The translations under genes were made by a program, and so were the position numbers. Under the pieces are notes generated by a model. That model made no database searches and was not told where the DNA came from. It was given only the letters and a program-made list of their open reading frames with translations. Shown one piece after another: positions 43,665 through 57,149 of a stretch of 64,000 bases of DNA (its first letter is position 1; every line of letters begins with the position of its first letter). The stretch covers positions 13,741,501 through 13,805,500 of the forward strand of contig CM027381.1 of assembly GCA_015680905.1 (NCBI GenBank), written 5' to 3'. Source of the stretch: Coptis chinensis. Taxonomy: Eukaryota; Streptophyta; Magnoliopsida; Ranunculales; Ranunculaceae.

Positions 43665-45649
43665 CCACCCCCAAATAACATCTTGCTTGTCCTCAAGCAA
43701 GGATGAGAGAAAAAACTAAGATCACAAATGAGTGATTTATTATACGTTATATTAATCTCGTTTCGCAGAGTGCGATTGCATTGTCCATATGCAACAAGGC
43801 CTTAAACCACTAGGAATTTCCTAGTGGACAAGCTTTAAGCCTCATGAGAGTTTTCCAGTGAAGGTACTCACAAACTTCTTCTATTTAGTACAAAGGGTCT
43901 TGTTTTCTTATTTATTCTCAGAAGTTCATATATCTCATTAGCGGTGAATAAGGTCATGCTCCTTTGAACTTAGAATAGCATATATATGTACATTAAATTT
44001 AATCATCTAAAGATAAATATGCAAAATATGAGTAATGAAATGCAAAAGCAGAGTTGTTTCTGAGACTTTTGGAGAGCGTTCTTAAGGTGGGTTCTCACAG
44101 GGGTGTGTTGCAGTCACAACTCTCTGATAGATTCACTCAAGGTTCGTTCTCTCAAGTGCAGTGGGCACTTATATTCCTCGCATACTCAAATGACGCCCAA
44201 AAAATTGAGGTCGATTGATCACGCTTACCACTTACTATCACACCATCCTATTCCTAATCGAGCTAGAGGTCTTTTACTAGGAGTTACGGGGCTAGGGTGA
44301 TGGTTTAGAAAGAAAAAGGGAGGGAAAACAAAATCTGATAAGTTGAGAAACTGGGTCTTCAAGATACTTATAACTAGAGAAGAACTTCGTTTTGTTCTTT
44401 GCTTCTGAATTATGATACATTCTTTTAGCTCTTTAGCTTTGTGAGTCCATATGATTTTGAATTTTTGCGAGTTCTAACTTTACTTTTGTTTCTTTTGTTT
44501 TTGATATCATCTCCTTTTGATTTTGAACTTTTGGGAGATTTGATTTTTGACTCCTTTGATTTTCTTGGAGTTTTGGTTTTTTGGATGGGTCTTTCTTTTC
44601 TTTTCTTATCTTTATTTTCTTTTTGAAGCAAACAACTATTCTGTTTTTGTACAAGGTTTTTTTTTTTTTTTCTATCCAGTTCTCGATCAGCTTGTCAGCT
44701 GGGTAAGCTTTTTATTATGTGTCGTAACGAATTAGGAATTTTTTGTGAAGAATAAAAAGGCTTTTAGAAAATTGTAAAAAACTCAAGAGGGATAACTAGA
44801 GTAAAACTATTTTTTTGGGTTTTTAACGTTTATTTGGCTATATCGATCCAAAAAGGGCTTAAATTCTCTCATAGGATATGGCGTGGTGATCAAGCAAGTA
44901 GACGTGTGGTTTTTCTATCCGGACATCCTTTGTGTCATCACTCAATAATCATTCAGATGAGGCTTTTAGCTAGATTCTCGCAGGATATGAAACTTAATTG
45001 TTCTAACCTTGGTCTCGGAAACTCACTGCTATATACAAACAAATGCTGATGCATGTCATTCATGAAAAGATGCATAAACTATTGTATGTATATTAGTCTA
45101 AGTATGAAGAATGAATCCTAACTCTATTGCTCTGATGAGAATTCTAAACTTTTTATTCATCATAGAAAAAGAAAACAAGACTTTTTAATACTAAACAGAA
45201 AAATATATTTTTTGGTCTTTTTTCAAAAAAAAAATTTAGAAATGAAGAAATATACTACTATGTATAAAATGCATAGTTTTTGCAAAATGTTACTATACCA
45301 CCTCAAATAGAACTATACTTTGTCAAAGTATGAAGAGATAATGAAAGAGATTACCATAGAAACATGAGCAAAAATGGCGATACACCTGTATTATGTTCTT
45401 TATGATGAAAATACGCCACCCCCAAATAAGTTTGGGCGTTGGTTCTTTGATTTAGAACGAGAAATACATGGTTTATTATACTAGGGATATTTATTCTACT
45501 ATAAAATCTTTTTGGGTTTTTATATTTTTGAAAACATATGTAATGCAGAAAAATCTAACATGCATATACCTTACATTTCAAACTTTTTAGTGTAATAATA
45601 ATCATGCATGTAAGGTATGTAAACAACTATCTATATAGACACATATGAA

Positions 45650-45738
<89 letters not shown>

Positions 45739-47844
45739 AAACAAAAATTATTTTTCTCAATCTAAAGGTATCTCTAACCAGATAGAGATTTTGACAAGAA
45801 GATAAAATTATACGTTAATCCAGTATCATTTTGGTTACTCCGGGACGTTTAATTTCATTTATATATATATCCTCAGGTTTGGAAAACTTATGTAAAGATG
45901 CTATAAAGAGACTCGTACTCAAAAGCAGTGATTGAAAACAAACTGTAACAGGTATCTCTAGCAATTTTCGTGTCGGCTCTTTATTGAACCCAATCCAGTC
46001 AAACTGTGGCTTCAGTTATGTGTGTTGGGGGTTTGCTGTGCAAGACATAATGCAAGAGTTTAGCTGATTGGACACTAGTGGGTGGTGGAACTAGGTCTCT
46101 TTGGTGGATTTTGGTAGTTCTGGTTAAATGGGATAGGAACCAATGCTCTGTTCTGATTATTGTAGGTACATATTGATGGTTGATGTGATGATATGTTAGT
46201 GAGCAAGGGACAATTGGTATCTTTGTGGTTTAAGTTGAGACAGAAAGTGCATGGTGATATAGGTGGCCCCTAGTAACACATAACTGATCCTCAAACCGCC
46301 CTTAGAAGAATGGAGATTACGTACTTCTAAGGCTTGGTCTATGTGGAATCCATTGCCCGTTTTGTTTTTGGAAAAATCACATAACTATTGATGTATCGAG
46401 AAACTTTCATACTGAGAACGGAGAAAAACAACTATTTTGAAAAAGAATTGTAAAATAAAGAAAAAGAAAATTGTATACTCGCTCCATAGGGGTACACTAC
46501 TTAAACGACGAGTAAAAGTGTAAAGAAAATGTGAGATATACGTGGACTAAGGTTCCGGCACTTACAACCACACACTCCAAGTGAAGTAGTCCGGTTACCT
46601 TAAGGATTCCATTCATGGAATGCATCGAGAAAACAAAACATGAATTTTTTATAGTCAGATATTCAAGACTATACGTGGGGTCGTTTTAAGTTAGATTCTC
46701 CAAGACTATGCATAAGATGGATGATATGATGTTAACTATATACTAATAGCCTAAACAGTTGGGGATCTTTATAAAAAAATATATGAAAGCATAAACCCCT
46801 AAATAGAATGAAATGATGTATTTGGAGTGTAAGATGCATAATGATAAGAGAATATTTGTGTAACCCATCATGGAATTTATGCAATAACCTGTTATGTTTG
46901 AATTATCCAAAAGAGTGAGAGGTTGGTAGTATATGTCCTTCATGAGGCTCAGATGATGGGGAATATGACATATCAGATTTCTCTACTACTGAAATGATGG
47001 ACTCTTGTGTTTGTGTATTGGGCAAAGTCTCTTTACTAGGAAGATTTAGAAAATTATGAATGATCTCAAAGGCAATTGGCTTAAGTACAAATTTGAGGTT
47101 TCTTTGAATTGGTTTCATGGTACAGTCCTCAGAAATTGGTGGATTTTTTATGAATGGAGGTTGGATTTCAAGAGATATATATTAATTTGGGATGGTGATG
47201 GTTGGGTGGTGGTTCTTCATATGATCTCGAGAACTCAGAGAATTCTTCATCTAGTTTTGGCGTTTCCATAAGATTGTGGTTCATATCTGCAATAGTAAAG
47301 ATGTCATAAATTTGTTCCATCGATAAGTCTTTAACGACCAAACTAAATTGAAATCTACTTTCCACCATATATTTTATTCCCTCTTCTCTAAGCACTTCCT
47401 TTCTTTTTCCTCTCTGCCTAGATCTTCATAAATTTTCTCAATGCCATTTTCCAAATGTGTCGAGTCTAATACATGTTCTTGAGTTTCTTCTGTCGGAGTT
47501 TTCTCATTTATGGGTGATGATGCATTAAGACATGTGAGAGAAACTGTGACTTTGGGCATATAGTCATCGCCATAAGATATGGAATTCTCACGATAGTCAG
47601 GTGGATGGTGATGGGATTTTAATTGGTCATTAATATCATGATGGGCTTTAGCAATGGGCTTGTTATAGTAACACCTTGTTTCTCTTGTTGGTTGGGTTCT
47701 GGCCTGGTGGGAAGAATATTAGTCTCAGATGTGGCATCTTTTGAATCGGATTGGAGAAAACATAAGATAGTTGCTATTTGCTGAGTTAGTATTGTTTGCT
47801 TGGCCATTTCCTGGTAGAGTTGGTCTGTGATGGATGGTGGAGTG
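43665..47844 (-). mobile_element. Decayed minus-strand gypsy remnant, interior
   Basis: Internal region running from 47844 down to the purine tract. Near 46590-46545 the minus strand has GTGTGTGGTTGTAAGTGCCG and GAACCTTAGTCCAC, a near match to 56770-56810 in the plus-strand Athila element, so both share the region downstream of pol. From 47844 to 47170 there are broken minus frames (TPPSITDQLYQEMAKQ, SPINEKTPTEETQEHV, FSLVVKDLSMEQIYDIF) that look like a gag-type or accessory ORF. A second purine-rich motif lies near 45430. No RT was found. The plus-strand Athila LTR cuts it at 47845. Confidence 0.5.
45651..45735. repeat. TG microsatellite (about 42 units)
   Basis: Uninterrupted TG dinucleotides over about 85 bases. 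Confidence 0.97.
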
Positions 47845-49367
47845 TGATAAGCACCCAAAACTGTAATATGAAACCCCATTGAGACATATAAATTTGTTTA
47901 ATTATGTGTTTAATAATCATGAAATAAATTTATTTTCGTACTTTTGCAGGTATTCGCAATAAACATGAAAATATTGGTTAAACCTGCGTTAAAGCACGGG
48001 GAACGACGTACATATAAATTCTTCCAAATCAGCCATGTAAAGCCCAACAAATCCGCACAGAAGCATCAAACTTCCGAAGCTCCTACCTCTTGAACCAGGA
48101 CTCCGAATGCGATAAGTGAGCTGCTCAGACAATCAGGGCGATGAACTCTACGCATAGGTGGGAAGTTGTAAAATTACCAAAAGACCGGACTGCCACTAGA
48201 TTGCACGTGGACCCACTATGTGGGCCCGCAAGATTTGATGAGTTATAAATCATAGAGCATGTCAAGACAAAAATGCCAAATTATTGGTGCAAAGTTGACA
48301 CCTTGCATGTAATTAATTAGATTAGGTGTTAATAGTGAAAAAAATGCAAGGTGTCACTTTGTTTTAATGTGGTGGATAAAAATGGAGTAAATGTGGTTTG
48401 GTGTTTCACGTGGGAGGAAATGAGATTTCTCTCAAATGGAGAAGAAAACAAAACAAGTGGGGGGACAATCCATTTACTCCCTTGACTTCTTTTCCTTTAC
48501 CATGTATTATTTTAGTTCCTTAGCCTTACTTTTTATTTAGTTTTTAGTTTTGAAAAAAATAGCTTGTAATTGTTTTAATGGAGGAAACCTTGTGTTCATC
48601 TTGAAAAATTCTCACTTCTTCATGCAAGTGAGTTTATAAATAGATAGCTTCTTCTTTTTGGTCCTTTTTGGTCTCTCTCTTTTTACATTCAACTCTTGTT
48701 TTAGTTTTAGCCCAAGGATCATGAGCTAAACCTTCCCTTTGCGGGGAATTAATAATACTCATGTGAGGGAAAATTCTTGTTATTTTGGTTCAGTAAGTTG
48801 TTTAGGAAGAACAACTAGACCTACATCCTATCCCAAAATGATAGTTGGTGTAGAGTCTAGTTAGGGATCAAGTGATGAACTTAGAGATAAGTCATTGCTT
48901 TGGTTCCATATGATAGCATGTATGAGCTTAGAGATGAGTCATACATGTTAGGGATGAAGTTTTCTTTTATTAGGACTTGTGTATGAGTTCTAGGAAGATA
49001 AAAATACACTTACAAAAATCAAATAACAAAAGTTATCTTCACATGAGGAGAATTAACTCTCAACTTTTGTTTTAGTAAAATTTTATTGTGTCTTAGTTGC
49101 ATGATTACGCAACTTAATGTTTTTTAACTTTTGTGTAGTAAAGAAACCAAGTCTGTAGTATTAATATAATCATAGCTAAACTTACTCACTAGTTCCCTAA
49201 AAGAGTAAAAACCAAGTTGTAAGTGGTCCTAGAAATTTAGGTTGGTTCGAATCCCTACTCCAATTTTATATGAACACGAAGATCGTGAGTAAGGAAAAAT
49301 ATCTTTGAATTCGCACTTTCGCCAAAGAAGAGATTCAAATCTCTAACGTAGCAAAAGACATATATCA
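47845..49367 (+). repeat. 5' LTR of plus-strand Athila-type Ty3/gypsy element
   Basis: It starts TGATAAGCACCC and ends ACATATATCA (TGATA/TATCA inverted ends), then AAA and the PBS at 49371. 1523 bp. It contains AGCTAAACCTTCCCTTTG near 48727, parallel to the solo LTR's AGTTAAACCTCC region. The 3' LTR is beyond the window. Confidence 0.82.
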
Positions 49368-49370
49368 AAA

Positions 49371-49385
49371 TGGCGCCGCTGCCAT
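49371..49385 (+). other. Primer-binding site (tRNA-Asp type)
   Basis: TGGCGCCGCTGCC follows the LTR by three bases; Athila/Tat elements typically use TGGCGCCGTTGCC. One mismatch. Confidence 0.8.
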
Positions 49386-49781
49386 TCTAAAGACCCAAGG
49401 ACCTGTGCTTGCAAACTGGAATTCTTCCAAGGGGAAGCCCCCACGCTCATCCTTTCATATATTTCTTTTTCTTATGTTTTCTTCTTTTTTTTTTAAATTT
49501 CCCTCGTTTTTGCTACTGATCCGCATACTGGTTTTGGTTGTACTGACAGGTTCCAAATACTAGGACCTGGAAACTAGGCTACAACAACCACTAAGCTTGT
49601 TGTAAAACATTTGGTCTGATGTGCACGTTTCATTTATTTGGTGGACTTGCGAGAAGATTGCAGGTTCCAAATTTTCAATATTTTTGCATGCTTCACATGT
49701 ATGTAGTTATTATGTCGTAGTTAATTGACTATATTTTGCGTATTAGTTTAGTACTATGCATGAATCATGTGAATACGCCTG

Positions 49782-49821
<40 letters not shown>

Positions 49822-49883
49822 TAAGTAGTCATGAATTACATATTAATGTATATATATATACACAATGGTAATGTTTTGCATGG

Positions 49884-49942
<59 letters not shown>

Positions 49943-50729
49943 TCACACGTTTAGCATATATATTACTGTATGAGTGGTTATTTGCATGTTGGCATATATA
50001 ACTTAGGAGTTATACATAGTAATTAGGGTGTGTTTTGGTATTTTGGCCATAACTTTAGCTACGGTTCTCTAAATCACGCGTGTGAGCTCAATTCGAAAAG
50101 ATCTCGACGGCGCGCACGCTGTCACCACCTAGCTTTGCTCAGTGGAGGTCTTTTTTGAGGTCAAAATCAACTGTTTTCCCCTCCAAAATTATCATTTTAG
50201 AAAATTATGTTGTTTAATAAGTCGATTTTGTCATGAAAGAGGAGAACATTCCAACGAGGGTTAAAATATGAGTTGGGTAAGTTGTTTCTAAACCCTAAGG
50301 GGTGAAGCTGCTCTCTATATGACACTTGCAATCTCAATGAGTATTAACGAAATCGAATTATTATGCAATACAAGAGTCGTATTTTAGTCTAGGTAAAATA
50401 CGTCGCCTGTTTAGTTTACGTTTTCACATATTAGTATATATATGTGTACGTATAATATTTTCACATGCTACCGTATCTAAATAATTATGAGTAATAATAA
50501 ATTTGCTCAGAATCGTAGATATCGCCTACGCAATATCGATTTACAAATTAGCGCATACATATCACGTTATTCGATGTATATTTGCCTCATTATGGAAATA
50601 TTTATCGATGATACAACATTGCCTATTCGTATAGCTATACGTATGAGTAGAGTATCTTCACAAGCTACTACATCTAGTATTGTATGAGTAGATCGTATTT
50701 ATATGCTTGTATTTTCACCTTTGCATAAA

Positions 50730-50778
<49 letters not shown>

Positions 50779-51214
50779 GACCTTGCATAAATTTTAATTC
50801 CATAAATCTTAATCATATTCTAACGGTGTCTAGGAAACTTGACAGATCGAGGTTACTTAATTAGAACCGTGCTTGCACGGAAAGCCTCTCTCATATCTCT
50901 CTTGTAACCTGGTCGTTGGTTTATGCACACTTATTCCTCGCTTCACTGCTACATTAGCAGCAGCTTAGGCCTACGTTGTCCAACTCTAATACTTCAAGAG
51001 AATCATAAAACTCAAGTAATAATAAATTCCTTCTATAAATTAGATCTAATTTTATGCTTGCATGAGATTAAGGTCTGGTTCCACTAAATAATTTGAACAT
51101 ACCTATCGTCGAAAAAAATACGATAAGCAATTGTACAAGTTCTCACCTAAAAATTGTTCTTCTTCTGTTAATTACCTTCATCAAGATCCTTCGTCGCCAT
51201 TACCTTTTGTCGTA
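49386..51214 (+). other. Athila leader with AT repeats and poly(A)
   Basis: Non-coding leader between PBS and gag. It holds (AT)n tracts at about 49787-49819 and 49889-49939 and a 44-base A-run near 50731-50774. Nothing else was recognised. Confidence 0.7.
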
Positions 51215-52744
51215 ATGGTCGACGATCCTCCACCAACTGAGAAGCCCCTGTCGGACTTCTATACTACATTACAGGAAGGACCTTCTTCCTACATCAAACT
51301 TGAGGACATTGTCGGTGATTTTCGTATCCCGCCAAACGTTTTTAGTTTGTTACCTGTGTATCATGGTTTGGATCACGAAAAACCGTACAATCATCTTCGT
51401 AGGCTTCAACAAGTGGCCACAACATTTCACCATCCAGCTGTCTCTAAGAAACAACTCTTGCTTCGGCTATTTCCATTCACTTTAGAAGAAAAAGTGTCAA
51501 TTTGGCTTGCAGGACAATAGCCACAATCCATAGACACATGGAATAAACTTGTTCAAGCTTTCATGCTTCAATTTTACACTCAAAAGAAAAACTCACCAAA
51601 TGCTTGAAAAATTCAATTCTTTCGTCAAAATCCTCATGAATCCTTTACGGAAGCATGGAGTCGCTTTACTGATCTTCTTTTAGAATGTCCTCATCACCAA
51701 CTAGACAAAGTCGTCCTTGTTCGTTCCTTCTTTAATGGACTTTCTGATCACCAAAAAGAAACTCTTGATATAATGAACGGTGGTTGCTTCATGGACAAAG
51801 GAGCTACTAAAGCATATACTTTTCTTGAAAAACAAGCGAAAAAAGGTACACACTGGGGTAACACTGAGTCGTCTAGATCATCAAAGGATACTGTAACAAA
51901 GGCTACATCTATTTTTGAGGTAAAAATCGATCCCGAATTAAAAAATTTGATAGAATCCCTAACTAAAAAAGTAGATGCCCTTGCAGTTCAAGTAAACGAT
52001 CAACTCCCAAAACAGGTCATGAACGTTGACACATCCCCATGTGTTCTTTGTCTCACTCCTGACTATCCTGATGCTTATTGTCCCTTGTTATATGCCTCCC
52101 CTTCTCAACCATCAGAAGAGGCATGTGCATTCAACATTCCTAATGCACCTTGGCGGCGACAAGATCCGAATTTAAACTTTGCGCCAGAATAACCAACGGT
52201 ACCGGGGCTCCTTCAGGTTTAAGCTTAATCCACTGCTCGACCAACCAACAACTTTATTCCATACCACCAAGGAAACAATCAACAATACCAACAAAGTCAT
52301 AATCAATTTCAAAATACTTCAGATGCTAACTATCAAACCAACCGTGGCCTTGTTCCAGCCAATCCAAATCCCAACTATAATCAACAACTTCTCAGTAATA
52401 ATTGTGATCTAGTACCTATTACACAACCTGCGCCACTCGTTACGGATAGGACAAGTGAGACTTTCTTAGCTTACATGAACCAACAATCTCAAATTTTAAC
52501 GTTTATTCAACAATCACTTCAACAATTGGCGCAAGAAAAAAGTCAGAAAGGCGTGTTTCCTAGACAAGCAGTTCCAAACCCTAAGCCAGCAAACACTGCC
52601 TTTGAACTCACCAATGCACCTGGTACAAGTACTCCCAACCAAGGTGAGGTGCATGCAATCACTACTCTTCTATCTGGAAAAATTGTAGACAATCAAATAC
52701 GTATGCCAGATGATCAACCAAAGGAATCCGACGGTTCCAAATAA
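51215..52744 (+). pseudogene. Athila gag (broken)
   Basis: The ATG at 51215 (MVDDPPPTEKPL) starts a retrotransposon gag domain: YHGLDHEKPYNHLRRLQQVA, LLRLFPFTLEEKVSIWLAGQ, stop at 51518, then WNKLVQAFMLQFY, ESFTEAWSRFTDLLLECPHH and VRSFFNGL. A stop also falls near 51605. The frame from 51773 covers the C-terminal part (YTFLEKQAKKGTHWGN), and later pieces (52475-52744) hold the linker to protease with QQSLQQLAQEKSQ. Gag forms the virus-like particle; here it cannot be made whole. Confidence 0.85.
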
Positions 52745-53280
52745 TCTATTTCCAATAATGAACCTACGGAGGATTCACCAAATACAACAAAGTCAACATC
52801 TCAGAATTTAGGAAACAAGCAAGCGGACCCCTTTGCCAAATTCATGCTAAGGCACCGCTTTCCTTCGCGACGCAAAAGAATAAACCTAATGAGAATTTTG
52901 CTGAAATTCGAGAGACTTTTCAGAATTTGACAATCAACTTACATTTTCTCGACGCCTTAAAGCTATTGCCAAAACATGCAAAATTTCTGAAAGATATGTG
53001 CACCACAAAAAGGAGAACTAATGTTCCTCAACAAGCGTTCCTCACCGAACAGTTTCCATCCATCACTGAACACAATGGTATAGTCAAATACAAGGACCCT
53101 GGTAGACCAACGGTTACATGCACCTTAGGTGCAAATATACGGCTACTGCGCTACTAGACCTAGGAGCTAGTGTGAACTTTACTTCCATATTACTTATTTA
53201 AACAACTAGGTCTTCATGAGCTGAAACCCACCACGACTCTACAGTTAGCCGATCGTTCCATTAAGTATCCAAAAAGAATT
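52745..53280 (+). pseudogene. Athila gag-protease junction and protease start (broken)
   Basis: Fragments carry NLHFLDALKLLPKHAKFLKD, typical of the Athila region before protease. The protease active site DLGASVN appears near 53160, followed by frameshifts and stops within the next 60 bases. Confidence 0.75.
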
Positions 53281-54237
53281 GTGGAAAACGTCCTTGTAAA
53301 AGTCCAAGACTTTTTCTATCCTGTCGACTTTGTTATTTTGGATACTGAAGTTGCATGTGATTATATTCCTATCATCTTAGGACGTCCGTTCCTAGCAACT
53401 GCTAATGCTCTTATTAACTGTAGGGATGGTTCCATGACCATGTCCTTCGGAAATTTTTCGGTCGAGATAAATGTGTTCAAAATGATGAAACAAATTCCAG
53501 AGACTGACATTGATGGTGAGGTGAACAGGGTTGATAGCATTGTGCAAGAGTATTTAACAAACACTTTTCCTGAAGATGAAGTATACCAATTTCTTTCCTT
53601 TAGCGATTCTGAATTTGAGGACGATGATTATAGACAAGAAGTAAACGAATTATTAAAGTCAATACCATTATTTGACCCTACGACCGTGATGTCTAGTGAT
53701 TTGGAGGAACATCAATCTATTTACTCTATGCAAAACGATTTTCCTAAAGAATCTTTAATACCCACTCCACCCGCCCCTGACTTAAAACCTCTTCCTTCGG
53801 AATTAAAATACGTACATCTTGATCTAGATGGTAGTCATCCAATTATTATATCATCTCAATTGACTGATGATCAAGAATCATGTTTAATAGATGTCATTCA
53901 ACAACACCGTTCTACTATTGGATGGTCCCTCAATGACATTAAAGGCATTGACCCTAATGTATGCACCCATCGCATACATCTTGAAGAAAATGCTAAGACG
54001 TCGCGTGAATCGCAGCGTCGTTTAAACCCAACCATGAAAGATGTGGTACGGGAGGAAGTTTTAAGATTACTCAATGCAGATATTATTTACCCTATATCCG
54101 ATAGTATTTGGGTGAGTCCAGTACACGTCATTCCAAAGAAATCTGGCATTACAGTTGTGCGCAATGATAAAGATGAATGCATCTCCGCTCGTATTCCAAT
54201 AAAATGGCGAATATGCATTGACTATCGCAAAACTTAA
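53281..54237 (+). pseudogene. Athila protease end and RT N-terminal region
   Basis: A 318-residue open frame (GTG start, so not an independent gene) covers the protease flap end (VILDTEVACDY, IILGRPFLATANALI), the acidic linker and RT start (SQRRLNPTMKDVVREEVLRL, WVSPVHVIPKKSGITVV, WRICIDYRKT). The frame breaks directly after YRK. Confidence 0.88.
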
Positions 54238-54764
54238 TGCAGTAACTTCGTAAGGATCACTTTCCACCGCCGCTTCATCGATCGATGCTTGAATGGTTAG
54301 CCGGTCATGCGTATTATTGTTTTTCTTGATGGTTATTCGGGATATTTTCAGATAGTCATAGATCCTGGCGATCAAGAAAAAGACTACGCTCAATTGGCCT
54401 TTTTGGTACATTTGCATATAAATGAATGTCTTTCGGCCTTTGCAATGCACCTGGTACTTTCCAACGCTGCATGCTTCACATTTTCAGTGATATGGTTGAA
54501 CGTTTTATGGAAGTATTCATGGACGACTTCTCAATATATGGAGATTCTTTCAATAGCTATTTATCAAATCTTGAAAAGGTCTTTACACGTTGTGAAGAGA
54601 AAAACTTTGTTCTTAATTGGGAAAAATGTCATTTCATGGTTAAAAAAGGAATAGTTTTAGGACATATCGTTTCAAAAGACGGAATCGAAGTCGACAAAGC
54701 TAAGATAGAAAAAATTGCTTCACTTCCTATACCAAAACAGTTAAGCGACATTCGCATTTTTTAG
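54238..54764 (+). pseudogene. Athila RT core (broken)
   Basis: Alternating frames carry FLDGYSGYFQIVIDPGDQEK, FGLCNAPGTFQRCMLHIFSD and the catalytic VFMDDFSIYGDSF, then NWEKCHFMVKKGIVLGHIVS. The FMDD catalytic motif is retained. Frameshifts near 54380-54430 and a stop after 54764 separate it from RNase H. Confidence 0.88.
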
Positions 54765-55383
54765 GACACGCAGGTTTCTATAGGAGATTTATTCAAGATT
54801 TCTCAAAGGTTGCTCGACCTTTAACCAATCTCTTGCTTAAAGATGCCGTTTTTTACTTCAGTTTCAATTGCAAACAAGCTTTTGAGACTTTAAAATCCGC
54901 CTTAACTACCGCTCCGATAATTCAACCACCTGATTGGTCTAAACCTTTTGAATTAATGTGTGTGACGCGAAGTGACTATGCTATTAGAGTCTAGCATCTA
55001 GGGCAACGCTGAGAAGATAAGCCAATTGTCATTTACTACGCAAGTAAAACCCTTAATGAAGCTCAACGTAACTATACAACCACTGAGACGTTGTATATGC
55101 CTTGGATAAGTTTCGTCCTTACCTAGTGGGTTCTTCCACAATTGTCTACACTGACCATGCGACGCTTCGTTACCTATTAGCGAAAAAAGATGCAAAACAG
55201 AGGTTGATCCGCTGGATTCTCCTCTTGCAAGAATTTACTCTAGAAATTAGAGATAAAAAAGGTTGCAAAAATGTGGTTGCTGACCATTTATCAAGACTTG
55301 TCAGTGATATTGATACTGATACCAAACCTATCTATGATTCCTTTCCGGATGAACACTTATATTCCATTTTTTTGTCCCCCTAG
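54765..55383 (+). pseudogene. Athila RNase H (broken)
   Basis: Frames give [54 protein letters not shown], then [20 protein letters not shown] and [29 protein letters not shown]. The second catalytic Asp (YTDH) is present. Stops near 54995 and 55080 break the domain. Confidence 0.85.
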
Positions 55384-55467
55384 TACGCTGACATAGTAAA
55401 TTACTTAGTTACCGAGGAAGTACCTTCATCTTGGTCTCGTAATGACCGAAAAAAGTTCTTATCCACT

Positions 55468-56595
55468 GTGAAATTTTATTTCTGGGATGATCCCTACCTC
55501 TTCAAGTATTGTTCCGACCAACTAATCTGTCGTTGCATTCCCGACTGGGAACACAATGACGTGTTATCATTCTGCTATGAACAATCTTGTGGTAGTCATT
55601 TTAGTGGTAAGAAAACAGTGGCCAAGGTTCCACAATGTGGATTTTATTGGCCAACACTGTTTAGAGATGCACATGAGCATTGCAAAGCATGCAACCGCTG
55701 CCAGCAGCTAGGACGCATTACTCAACGCAATATGATGCCCTTAAATCCCATTTTAATTGTGGAAATCTTTGATGTATGGGGCATCGACTTCATGGGTCCC
55801 TTTCCAAATTCTCATGGTTTCCTTTACATACTGGTAGCAGTTGACTACGTGTCAAAATGGATTGAGGCATTGGCATGTCGTGCTAATGATCATAAAACTG
55901 TCGTTTTTTTCGTAAAAGAAAATATTTTCTCTCGATTTGGCGTTCCAAAAGCTATTATTAGTGATGGGGGAAAACATTTCTGTAATAAAATTTTTGAATC
56001 ATTATTAAAGAAATATGGAGTCACGCACAAAGTGGCAACTCCGTATCATCCTCAAACCAGTGGCCAAGTAGAAGTCTCTAATAGAGAGATCAAATCCATT
56101 TTGGAAAAAACTGTTAATCCATCTAGAAAATACTGGTCTCTACGATTATCTGATGCCTTGTGGGCATACAGAACAGCTTTTAAGACACCTATATGGATGT
56201 CTCTTTATCGCCTCGTTTTTGGAAAACCTTGTCACCTGCCGGTTGAACTTGAGCATCGTGCTCTATGGGCCATCAAAAGCCTCAATTATAATACTAATGC
56301 GGCAGGCGCAAAGAGAAAATTGCAGTTAAATGAGCTCGAGGAAATTCGGAGTGATGCCTATGATCTCTCAAAATCTTATAAAGCCAACATGAAAAGAGTG
56401 CATGACAAGCACATATTGAGAAAAGATTTTAAAGTTGGTCAAAAAGTTTTGTTGTACAACTCAAGATTACACATTTTTCCAGGAAAATTAAAAACTCGAT
56501 GGTCTGGTCCTTTCATTGTCTCTGCTGTCACCCCTTATGGGGCTATATCTTTGAAAAACGTAAATGATGACAGCGAATTTCAAGTAAATGGCTAA
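55468..56595 (+). CDS. Athila integrase (long intact frame, former polyprotein part)
   Basis: A 375-residue frame with HHCC zinc-binding residues ([20 protein letters not shown] near residues 48-88) and core D,D,E motif: [25 protein letters not shown] and [20 protein letters not shown]. The C-terminal part contains [20 protein letters not shown], the GPY/F-type module, and no chromodomain. This is the best-preserved pol part. The DNA after TAA at 56593-56595 would continue as RVKHYHEL, so the stop is probably a single-base change. Integrase inserts cDNA into host chromosomes. Confidence 0.88.
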   Translation: MKFYFWDDPYLFKYCSDQLICRCIPDWEHNDVLSFCYEQSCGSHFSGKKTVAKVPQCGFYWPTLFRDAHEHCKACNRCQQLGRITQRNMMPLNPILIVEIFDVWGIDFMGPFPNSHGFLYILVAVDYVSKWIEALACRANDHKTVVFFVKENIFSRFGVPKAIISDGGKHFCNKIFESLLKKYGVTHKVATPYHPQTSGQVEVSNREIKSILEKTVNPSRKYWSLRLSDALWAYRTAFKTPIWMSLYRLVFGKPCHLPVELEHRALWAIKSLNYNTNAAGAKRKLQLNELEEIRSDAYDLSKSYKANMKRVHDKHILRKDFKVGQKVLLYNSRLHIFPGKLKTRWSGPFIVSAVTPYGAISLKNVNDDSEFQVNG

Positions 56596-56835
56596 CGCGT
56601 TAAACATTATCATGAGTTGTGCTCTCCAGATATCGAAGAGACTCTTCTCAAAGATCCAGTCTACACAGACTAATAAATTCACTGGTGTACTTTTTTCCAT
56701 GTGATATAAACAGGGAAAGTATGCCATTAGGGTAGCCGGGCCCTCTTCTATTTTCTTTTCTAAAAATCCCTAGAGTGTGTGGTTGCAAGCGCCGGAACCT
56801 TAGTCCACAAAAACTCTATTCAGAACTGAGTATAA

Positions 56836-56976
56836 ATGTCTTCTGTTAATCGAGCAAACGTGCCTTCTGGTAAACACTGGGTACCAAAAATTTCAACTCC
56901 TTCCTTCTCTTCTCTTTTCTATTCTCTTCCTCGCGAACTTCAGCTCATCATTTGGTGTAAATCTCACCCATCTTGA
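56836..56976 (+). CDS. Small ORF of the Athila 3' region, first half (split by CACTA)
   Basis: ATG starts MSSVNRANVPSGKHW and runs to FYSLPRELQLIIWCKSHPS then TGA, 46 residues. If the CACTA and one AGG copy are removed, the same frame continues after TGA for 67 codons (60525 region) with CMNCQTPFCPG and ends at 60721-60723. The product is unknown. The short LPRELQLIIW part resembles an F-box-like helix only superficially. Confidence 0.4.
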   Translation: MSSVNRANVPSGKHWVPKISTPSFSSLFYSLPRELQLIIWCKSHPS

Positions 56977-57149
56977 ATAGGCACTAGTAGAAAAAAGGGT
57001 TTTTGTGACTGTTTTAAAATGTTATTTGTGACTATTCTGTTCAAAATGGTCACAAATGGCATAAATAGGCTTTTGTGACTGTTTTGAAATGTTTTTTGTG
57101 ACTGTCTGATCTAAAACTGTCACAAATCCCATTTTCTAGAAAATGCTCC

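Noticed and set aside
44425-44654. Lys-rich minus ORF
   Set aside because: Low-complexity translation of an A/G-rich stretch in a decayed retroelement; no start context or homologue.
50487-50687. 66-residue ORF in the Athila leader
   Set aside because: In the non-coding AT-rich leader, no similarity to gag or other proteins.
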